DNA of 29,226 nt, from assembly GCA_902493145.1 (NCBI GenBank), contig CABUOA010000024.1, forward strand, positions 1-29,226, in the 5' to 3' direction. The notes beneath the pieces were generated by a model, which was not told the origin of the DNA, did not search any database, and saw nothing but the letters and a program-made list of their open reading frames with translations. This DNA is from an uncultured Collinsella sp. GTDB taxonomy: Bacteria > Actinomycetota > Coriobacteriia > Coriobacteriales > Coriobacteriaceae. This document shows, one piece after another, positions 23,361 through 29,226 of the stretch (within the stretch, counting starts at the first letter, position 1; every line of letters begins with the position of its first letter). A program made the position numbers and the translations under genes.

Positions 23361-24707
23361 ATGGAACACGACCTCACACGCGGCAATGTCCTTAAGACCA
23401 TCGCGGTCTTTGCCCTGCCCTATATGCTCTCGTACTTTTTGCAGATGCTCTACGGCATGGCCGACCTGTACATGATGGGGCAGTTTAGCGGCGCCGCCGG
23501 CATCACCGCCGTGGGCAACGGCGCGCAGACGCTCTATATCATTACCGTGACGCTCGTGGGTCTGGCCATGGGAACGACGGTTATCGTCGGCCACGCCGTG
23601 GGTTCGCGTCGGTTTGACCGCGCCGAGACCGCCATCGGCAACACCATCACGCTCTTTATGGGTGTCTCGGTGGTGCTGGCCGCTGTCCTGCTCGCACTGT
23701 GTCCGCAGATCGTGGCGCTCATTGGCACGCCGGCCGAAGCGGTCGAAGGAACCGCCGCCTACCTGCGTATCTGCTTTATCGGCATTCCCTTTATCGCCGC
23801 GTACAACATCCTCTCGGCCATCTTTCGCGGCCTAGGCGATTCGCGCTCGCCCATGTACGTGATTGGCGTGGCATGCATCATCAATATCGCGCTCGACTTT
23901 CTGTTTATCGGCCACATGGGGCTCGGCCCCGTGGGCGCGGCGCTCGGCACGGTAATCGCCCAGACGGCCAGCGTTGCCCTCGCGCTCGTGTGGCTCAAGA
24001 GCCGCCGCACGAACATCCACGTTAAGCGCAGCGACCTGCGCCCTCAGCCCGAGGTGCTCGGCAGCATTCTTAAGATCGGCGTGCCTGTGGCCGTGCAGGA
24101 CGGCTGCATCCAGGTGGCGTTTATGTTCATCACCGTCATCGCCAACCACCGCGGTCTGGTCGACGCCGCCGCCGTGGGCCTGGTCGAAAAGATGATCAGC
24201 TTTTTGTTCATTGTGCCGAGTTCCATGGGTGCCACCGTCAGCGCACTCACGGCGCAAAACGCCGGCGCGGGCAAGGGCGACCGCGCGCGTCAGGTACTCA
24301 AGGACGCCATGACGATCTCGGTGGTGTACGGCTGCCTGATCACGGTGCTGATGTGGCTGGTGGCACCGGCGTTTATCGGCTTTTTTGCCAAGGACCCCGC
24401 GGTGGTCGCCGCCGGTACTGGCTATATGCACAGTTATATTTTCGACGCGATTTTTGCCGGCATCCACATTTGCTTTAGCGGCTTTTTCGCTGCATACGGC
24501 AAGAGCTACATCGGCTTTGCGCACAACGTGCTGGCCGTGGCGCTCATTCGCGTGCCCGGCGCATGGCTGCTGTCGAATGCCTATTCCGACACGCTGTTTC
24601 CCATGGGCATCGCCTCGCCGTGCGGATCGATTCTGTCGGCGGTCATCTGCGTGATTGCATTTACCGTGCTCAACCGCCGTGGGGCTTTTGACAAACTGGT
24701 AGCGTAG
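23361..24707 (+). CDS. MATE family multidrug/metabolite exporter
   Basis: This membrane exporter of the multidrug and toxic compound extrusion family uses a sodium or proton gradient. The 448 residues contain about twelve hydrophobic segments in two halves. The starts of the halves (NVLKTIAVFALPYMLSYFLQ and ILKIGVPVAVQDGCIQVAF) are the usual MATE repeats, and AIFRGLGDSRSPM is a strong family motif. Length is normal. It is the only confident plus-strand gene in the window and is divergent from the ABC exporter operon. The ATG at 23361 has only a weak ribosome-binding site (AGAAAG, rather distant). The promoter upstream has MerR-type geometry, which suggests drug-inducible expression. Confidence 0.94.
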   Translation: MEHDLTRGNVLKTIAVFALPYMLSYFLQMLYGMADLYMMGQFSGAAGITAVGNGAQTLYIITVTLVGLAMGTTVIVGHAVGSRRFDRAETAIGNTITLFMGVSVVLAAVLLALCPQIVALIGTPAEAVEGTAAYLRICFIGIPFIAAYNILSAIFRGLGDSRSPMYVIGVACIINIALDFLFIGHMGLGPVGAALGTVIAQTASVALALVWLKSRRTNIHVKRSDLRPQPEVLGSILKIGVPVAVQDGCIQVAFMFITVIANHRGLVDAAAVGLVEKMISFLFIVPSSMGATVSALTAQNAGAGKGDRARQVLKDAMTISVVYGCLITVLMWLVAPAFIGFFAKDPAVVAAGTGYMHSYIFDAIFAGIHICFSGFFAAYGKSYIGFAHNVLAVALIRVPGAWLLSNAYSDTLFPMGIASPCGSILSAVICVIAFTVLNRRGAFDKLVA

Positions 24708-24802
24708 CGGGGCGACGCAAAATCGCCCTGATCGACGACATCATCAGCGACGACCCAGCAACCTACGTGACGCAGATCACGGTGCCGGTCTCTCTAGGCT
24801 AG
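24708..24802 (+). pseudogene. Possible C-terminal remnant of a GyrI-like/MerR-type regulator
   Basis: After the MATE stop, a frame different from that of the MATE gene reads RRKIALIDDI, then ISDDPATYVTQITVPVSLG and a stop (24800-24802). It has no start codon or ribosome-binding site. DPATYVTQITVPV resembles the last strand of GyrI-like effector-binding domains found at the C-terminus of many MerR and AraC-type drug regulators. The resemblance is short and read by eye, so chance is possible. Confidence 0.3.
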
Positions 24803-24973
24803 ACCGAGCCTCGCCTCTAACTCGGTCAACGCCTCAAAGGCATCGCGAGATGCACCCGCCGCGCGCTCGCGCTCGGCAACGCAAATTCGCATCATTAAGC
24901 GCTCTTTTGCCTGCACTTGGGAATGCCTCGCGCGCCCTTCCGCCTGCGAGCAATTGCGATTCTCGATATCCAT
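24794..24973 (-). CDS. Small ORF (59 residues) translationally coupled to ligA
   Basis: An ATG overlaps the ligA stop by one base (TAATG) and opens a 59-residue frame that ends at 24794. The protein is charged and probably helical (for example VAERERAAGASRDAFEAL, then TELEARLGL), without a signal peptide or membrane segment. I recognise no family. The coupling is the same type seen in gatCAB here, which favours a real gene. Its short length and the lack of a known relative are against it. Confidence 0.45.
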   Translation of the reverse strand: MDIENRNCSQAEGRARHSQVQAKERLMMRICVAERERAAGASRDAFEALTELEARLGLA

Positions 24974-27201
24974 TACGCCTCTGGCACCTGACCAGTAGCC
25001 AAGATCTGCTCGAGTGCGTCCTCATCCAGCACGGGCACGCCCAGCTGCTCGGCCTTGGTGAGCTTGGAGCCCGCTTTGGGGCCGGCGACCAGATAGCTCG
25101 TCTTCTTTGACACGCTGCCCGAGACCTTGGCGCCGAGCACCTTGAGCGCCGCGCCCGCCTCGTCGCGGGTGCGGTTGACAAGCGTGCCGGTGAGCACGAA
25201 GGTCAGACCCGCGAGTGGCCGTGCGTCGGCGAGCTCGCCCGCCACGCCAGCGTCGGCTGCAGCTTGCGCGTGTGCGGCGCCCAAGTCGACCTCAAGTGAC
25301 AGACCCGTCTGACGCAGGCGCTCCAGCACGGCGAGGTTCTCGGGCACGGCCAGGAACTGCTTGACGCTCGCCGCAATCTTGGGACCGATGCCCTCGCACT
25401 CGGCGATGTCCTCTTCGCTCGCCAAGATGAGCTTGTCGATCGACAGGAATCGCTCGGCGATGACCTCGCCCACGCTCTTGCCCACGTGGCGGATGCCCAG
25501 GGCAAACAGCACGCGACCGAGCGGCTGGCTCTTGGACTTGTTGAGCTCGGCGATGATTTTCTCGGCCGTCTTGAGGCCCACCGGAATGGGATCGCCCTTC
25601 TTGACGCCCTTTTTGCTGTTGGAGCTGGCGTACACGCGGCCCGTGTCCAGTCCGGCGATGTCGTCGACCGTGAGCTGGTAGAAGTCCGCGACATCGTGGA
25701 TTAGGCCGGCGGCGATCATCTTGTCGACGATCTCGTCGCCCAGGCCGTCGACGTCCATGCAGCCGCGGCTCACCCAGTGGAGCAGGCGCTCCTTGAGCTG
25801 TGCGGGGCAATCGATGGACACGCAGCGGTAGGCTACCTCGCCATCCTCGTGAACCACGGGGCTGCCGCACACGGGGCAGACCTCGGGCATGTGCCAGTCG
25901 ACCGAATCGGCCGGGCGCTTATCGAGCACCGGGCCCACGACCTCGGGGATTACGTCGCCTGCCTTGTGCACGATGATGGTGTCGCCCTCGCGCACGTTTT
26001 TGCGGCGGATCTCGTCGATGTTGTGCAGCGTGGCGCGCGCGATGGTGGAGCCGGCAACCGTCACCGGGTCGAACTCGGCGACCGGCGTGAGCACACCGGT
26101 GCGGCCCACCTGGATGCGAATTTCGCGCAGAACGGTCTGCTTTTCCTCAGGCGGGAACTTAAAGGCGATGGCCCAGCGCGGCGCACGGGCGGTAAAGCCC
26201 AGGTCGAGCTGCTGGGCGAAGCTGTCGACCTTTACGACCACGCCGTCGATGTCGTAATCCAGGTCGCCGCGGTGCTCGAGCGCCTGGGTGCAGAACTCAT
26301 GGACCTCGGCCGGCGTGGCGCAACGAGCCACGTTAGGGTTGACGCTAAAGCCGGCGCTACGCAGCCAGTCCAGAAACTCGCGCTGGCTGTGGACGTGCAA
26401 CGGGTCGGTATCGGCGATGGCATAGATAAAGGTGGCCAGATCGCGGCGCGCCGTGACCTTGGGATCCTTCTGGCGCAACGATCCGGCGGCGGCGTTGCGC
26501 GGGTTGGCGAAGGGGTCGCGGCCCTCGGCATCGGCTTCTTCATTTAGGCGCACGAAGCTGCCCTTGGGCATGTAAACCTCGCCGCGCACCTCGATGGCGC
26601 GCTCGCGGTCGGCGCCCATGTGGGCGAGCGCTGGCTCGGACAGGTGCATGGGCACGTCCTTGATGGTGCGCACGTTAAGCGACACGTCCTCGCCCGTTGC
26701 GCCATCGCCACGTGTGGCCGCACGTACGAAGGTGCCGTTTTGGTAGGTAAGCGCCACGCCCAGGCCGTCGATCTTAAGCTCGCAGGTATAGGTAACGCTA
26801 CCGGCACCGAGCGCATCCTCAGCGCGTTGGAGCCACGCGTCGAGTTCATCCAAGTCCATGGCATCGTCCATGGAATACATGCGTGCCATATGCGTGACCG
26901 GCGTAAACTGCTCGCTCACGTAGCCGCCCACGCGCTGGGTATAGCTGTCGGGCGTCACCAGATCGGGGTAGGCCGCCTCGATTTCCTGCAGCTCAACGAG
27001 CATTTTGTCAAAGGCAGCGTCCGTGATCTCGGGCGCGTCGAGCATGTAGTAGCGGTACGCGTGGTAATCGAGCTCGTGGCGCAGCTCGGCCGCGCGCGCT
27101 GCCGCCTGGGCACGGGCGTCGGTCGGTGCGGCGGCGTCCGCGCTCGCGGGCGTTTCGGTATCGATGTCCACACCGTCACCAAACAGGCTCGATTGCTCCA
27201 T
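24973..27201 (-). CDS. ligA: NAD-dependent DNA ligase
   Basis: LigA seals nicks in DNA during replication and repair, using NAD+ to form an enzyme-AMP intermediate. Of the 742 residues, the Ia domain (HELDYHAYRYYMLDAPEITDA split over residues 42-62) binds NAD+, Lys143 in CELKIDGLG is the adenylated lysine, and ATRGDGATGEDVSLN is the next nucleotidyltransferase motif. The OB fold, a four-cysteine zinc finger (CPVCGSPV and CVSIDCPAQ), helix-hairpin-helix repeats, and a C-terminal BRCT domain (LAGLTFVLTGTL) follow. The usual length is about 670; the extra is an N-terminal extension of some 30 residues and minor loops. AAGGAG lies 7 nt before the ATG. Confidence 0.97.
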   Translation of the reverse strand: MEQSSLFGDGVDIDTETPASADAAAPTDARAQAAARAAELRHELDYHAYRYYMLDAPEITDAAFDKMLVELQEIEAAYPDLVTPDSYTQRVGGYVSEQFTPVTHMARMYSMDDAMDLDELDAWLQRAEDALGAGSVTYTCELKIDGLGVALTYQNGTFVRAATRGDGATGEDVSLNVRTIKDVPMHLSEPALAHMGADRERAIEVRGEVYMPKGSFVRLNEEADAEGRDPFANPRNAAAGSLRQKDPKVTARRDLATFIYAIADTDPLHVHSQREFLDWLRSAGFSVNPNVARCATPAEVHEFCTQALEHRGDLDYDIDGVVVKVDSFAQQLDLGFTARAPRWAIAFKFPPEEKQTVLREIRIQVGRTGVLTPVAEFDPVTVAGSTIARATLHNIDEIRRKNVREGDTIIVHKAGDVIPEVVGPVLDKRPADSVDWHMPEVCPVCGSPVVHEDGEVAYRCVSIDCPAQLKERLLHWVSRGCMDVDGLGDEIVDKMIAAGLIHDVADFYQLTVDDIAGLDTGRVYASSNSKKGVKKGDPIPVGLKTAEKIIAELNKSKSQPLGRVLFALGIRHVGKSVGEVIAERFLSIDKLILASEEDIAECEGIGPKIAASVKQFLAVPENLAVLERLRQTGLSLEVDLGAAHAQAAADAGVAGELADARPLAGLTFVLTGTLVNRTRDEAGAALKVLGAKVSGSVSKKTSYLVAGPKAGSKLTKAEQLGVPVLDEDALEQILATGQVPEA

Positions 27202-27395
27202 TGCGGCACTCCTTCGCTCGATTTCAAACGGATACTAGAGTACCACCGGTCACCATGGCGCCGAATAACCCTTTCGAACCGCACCGAATCGGCAGCCGCC
27301 AGACTGAGGTGGACAGTTAGTTCAGACCATTACGAACCAGGCCTCTTGTCAGCCCCAAGTGGTCCGTTTTCCTCCGTCCCCAACGGATCAATAGG

Positions 27396-27436
27396 AAAAG
27401 AGGGGGCTGTCCCGCGTTGGCGGGACAGCCCCCTCT
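27396..27436 (-). terminator. Intrinsic terminator of htrA
   Basis: A perfect 17-bp stem (27399-27415 and 27420-27436) closes with the 4-base loop GTTG and is followed on the minus strand by TTTT. It starts 27 nt after the htrA stop codon. Confidence 0.92.
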
Positions 27437-27462
27437 GGCTTCGCTTTGTGTGGTACGGCTCG

Positions 27463-28917
27463 TTAGTAACCCTGGCCGTAGCCCTGGCCCTGCTGGCCCA
27501 GCAGCTCCTCCAGATACTGGCGCAGCTGCTCGTCGGTAATACCGCCGTTGCCGGTGTCGGTTGCGCTGTCGTCCTGTTGCTGGTTCTGCAGCTCCTCGTC
27601 AGAGCCCAGCTCGACGGTGACCTTCTTCTCTTCCTTGCCGCGCATGAGCGTAATCTCGACCTTCTCGCCCACCTCATGGCTGCGCAGCGCGATGATCAGG
27701 CCATCGGCGCTCGTAATCTCGTCATCGCCCAGCTTGGTAATGACATCGCCCTCTTGGATGCCAGCCTTGGCGGCGGGACCGTCCTCGACGACGCTCGCCA
27801 CGTACGCGCCGCTATCGGTGCTCAGCTTGTTAGTGCGGGCGTTGAGCGCGTTGACGCTCGAAAGCGTGGCGCCCAGGTACGGATGAACCGGTGTCTTGCC
27901 GTCGATAATCTGGTCGGCAATGTTCTTGGCGTAGTTAACGGGAATGGCAAAGCCCACGCCCGAGCTGGAGCCCGAATAGCTCTCGATGAGCGAGTTGATA
28001 CCCACAAGCTCGCCATTGTCGTTGACGAGCGCGCCGCCGGAGTTGCCCGGGTTGATGGCGGCATCGGTCTGAATCATGTTGGCATAGATGGTGTTACCGC
28101 TGGTAGAACTCATGGCCGTGGAGCGATACAGCGCCGAGACGATACCGGTGGAGACAGACTGCTCGTTGCCAAACGGCGAACCGATCGCCATGACCCACTC
28201 GCCCACGTTGAGCTTGGAGGAGTCGCCGATCTCGATCGGGGTAAGCTTGGAGGCATCGGCATCCTTGAGCTTAATGACGGCGAGGTCGCTCGAGGCATCG
28301 TTGCCCACGAACTCGGCCTCATAGGTGGTGCCGTCATCCATGGTCACCACGTACTGGTCGTAACCATCGACCACGTGGTTGTTGGTGAGGATGTGGCCCT
28401 CGGTATCGAGCACCACGCCCGAACCGACGCTGCCCGAGCCGTCCGACTCGTCGGCAGACTGCGAAAGCGAGCCATTCTGACTGCCGCTCGAAGTGGCGGT
28501 AATGGAAACCACGGAAGGCAATGCCTTGGCAGAAACGGCCTCGGCAAGTGTGGTGTCCTCGGAGTCGATCGTGATCTTTTGCGTCGATGAACCTGAAGCA
28601 CCCGCCGTCACGGCATTCTTGCCGCCGCCGATATCGAGCGTGCCACTCATGATAAGCGCAATGACCAGCAGGGCGCCGCAGGCACAACCGGCGAGTGCCG
28701 TAATAAAGATCGGCAGCTTTTTGGTCTTGGTCTTGACCACCGTGTGCTTGTTCACGACCTGTGCACCGCCCAGCGGCTTGCCAGTCTGTGTGTCGTAGGC
28801 CTGCACGTAGGGAATGTTGCTGTCGGCAGGCGTCGACTCCACCTGCACGCGCGGCTGCTGCTGAGTCTCGCCGGCATTGCCAACATCCTGGGGACGCTGG
28901 GAATCGTTCTCGCTCAT
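27463..28917 (-). CDS. HtrA/DegP-type trypsin-like serine protease with PDZ domain
   Basis: This is a membrane-anchored quality-control protease facing the outside of the cell. The 484-residue protein has a hydrophilic cytoplasmic head (1-67), one membrane helix (about 68-91), and a protease domain with the triad His181 (TNNHVVDG), Asp211 (SSDLAVIKL) and Ser293 (INPGNSGGAL). A PDZ domain (about 365-455) contains AAKAGIQEGDVITKLG, and a Q/G-rich tail ends GQGYGQGY. Thirteen codons upstream is another ATG (28956), but AAAGGAT fits the ATG at 28915-28917. It lies downstream of a response-regulator gene, an arrangement often seen for envelope-stress control, and is closed by a strong terminator. 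Confidence 0.95.
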   Translation of the reverse strand: MSENDSQRPQDVGNAGETQQQPRVQVESTPADSNIPYVQAYDTQTGKPLGGAQVVNKHTVVKTKTKKLPIFITALAGCACGALLVIALIMSGTLDIGGGKNAVTAGASGSSTQKITIDSEDTTLAEAVSAKALPSVVSITATSSGSQNGSLSQSADESDGSGSVGSGVVLDTEGHILTNNHVVDGYDQYVVTMDDGTTYEAEFVGNDASSDLAVIKLKDADASKLTPIEIGDSSKLNVGEWVMAIGSPFGNEQSVSTGIVSALYRSTAMSSTSGNTIYANMIQTDAAINPGNSGGALVNDNGELVGINSLIESYSGSSSGVGFAIPVNYAKNIADQIIDGKTPVHPYLGATLSSVNALNARTNKLSTDSGAYVASVVEDGPAAKAGIQEGDVITKLGDDEITSADGLIIALRSHEVGEKVEITLMRGKEEKKVTVELGSDEELQNQQQDDSATDTGNGGITDEQLRQYLEELLGQQGQGYGQGY

Positions 28918-28946
28918 GGCTGCGATCCTTTCGTCAAATAACCAAA

Positions 28947-28970
28947 GGCCCGCCAAACACGTGGCGGGCC
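28947..28970 (-). terminator. Hairpin in the htrA leader (weak terminator or attenuator)
   Basis: The arms GGCCCGCCA (28947-28955) and TGGCGGGCC (28962-28970) form a 9-bp GC-rich stem followed on the minus strand by TTTGGTTATTT. It lies only about 30 nt before the htrA ATG, so it leaves little room for a promoter after it. Confidence 0.5.
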
Positions 28971-29089
28971 ATCATTGTTCACGTTGAGTTGTACCCCAAT
29001 ATGCGGGCGTACGTGTACGAGAACGCAATCTTTTAGGAAGGCTTAAGTTCTGCTGCAAACTCAAAAGGAACCCGCACCTGCGTCAAAAC

Positions 29090-29120
29090 CACCACAAAGG
29101 CGCCTGTCCCCTTTGTGGTG
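29090..29120. repeat. Family B palindrome, copy 5
   Basis: Perfect 11-bp arms CACCACAAAGG (29090-29100) and CCTTTGTGGTG (29110-29120) enclose CGCCTGTCC. It starts five bases after the stop codon of the response-regulator gene. Confidence 0.92.
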
Positions 29121-29125
29121 AAAAG

Positions 29126-29226
29126 CTAGTCCTTAAACAGATAGCCCACGCCGCGAACGGTGGTGATGTGTGCCGCGATCTGCGGGCCCACCTTGGAGCG
29201 GATGCGTCGAATGTGCACGTCGACGG
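29126..29226 (-). CDS. OmpR/PhoB-family response regulator, C-terminal end (cut by the window)
   Basis: Only the last 32 codons are inside the window; the gene continues beyond 29226. The sequence VDVHIRRIRSKVG, then ITTVRGVGYLFKD and a stop, is the recognition helix and final beta-hairpin of the winged-helix DNA-binding domain of OmpR/PhoB-type two-component regulators. Its partner kinase and its targets are not visible. htrA, on the same strand downstream, is a plausible target by position only. The stop is followed by family B copy 5. Confidence 0.9.
   Translation of the reverse strand, partial: VDVHIRRIRSKVGPQIAAHITTVRGVGYLFKD

Noticed and set aside
27202..27395. Gap between htrA and ligA examined for a promoter or a gene
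   Set aside because: I found no convincing -35/-10 pair for ligA and no coding signal; only a weak imperfect hairpin near 27361-27388.

Overview
The window looks like chromosomal DNA of a high-GC Gram-positive gut bacterium of the class Coriobacteriia, most probably Collinsella or a close relative. The reasons are a GC-rich background, LPXTG-anchored pilins with a class C sortase, a GatCAB amidotransferase operon, and short palindromes scattered after genes. The genus is an inference from gene style; no rRNA or other marker is present. Nearly all genes lie on the minus strand, so transcription runs mostly from right to left; the only confident plus-strand gene encodes a MATE transporter.

From left to right: gatC-gatA-gatB (3747 down to 246) is a tight operon with TAATG start/stop overlaps, and it ends at a 148-nt rod-like inverted repeat. 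Next is a pilus locus (12409 down to 4053): a large beta-helix tip adhesin, a GC-rich accessory pilin, the likely shaft pilin, and a class C sortase behind a terminator and a 543-bp gap. The adhesin carries a G9 tract just after its signal peptide, where a one-base slip in either direction gives an immediate stop, so it looks phase-variable. A 538-bp AT-rich region lies upstream of the adhesin.

Further right are a Cof-type HAD phosphatase, an MFS transporter, a molybdenum-cofactor pair (moaA and a moaC-mobB fusion), an unrecognised gene with a DUF559/Vsr-like nuclease signature, a heterodimeric ABC exporter (one NBD degenerate), and a divergent MATE exporter under a MerR-type promoter. After the MATE gene is what may be the tail of a lost regulator. 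Then come ligA with a coupled 59-codon ORF, an HtrA-type serine protease, and the 3' end of an OmpR-family response regulator cut by the window edge.

The most unusual thread is a set of short palindromes (families A, B and C here). All ten copies sit in the 3' flank of a minus-strand gene, in one fixed orientation. Some are joined as two-hairpin composites through a conserved connector, and families B and C share the loop motif GGGACAGG on the transcribed strand. They resemble REP/BIME elements or dedicated mRNA 3'-end elements. The orphan nuclease-like gene is bracketed by two family A copies.
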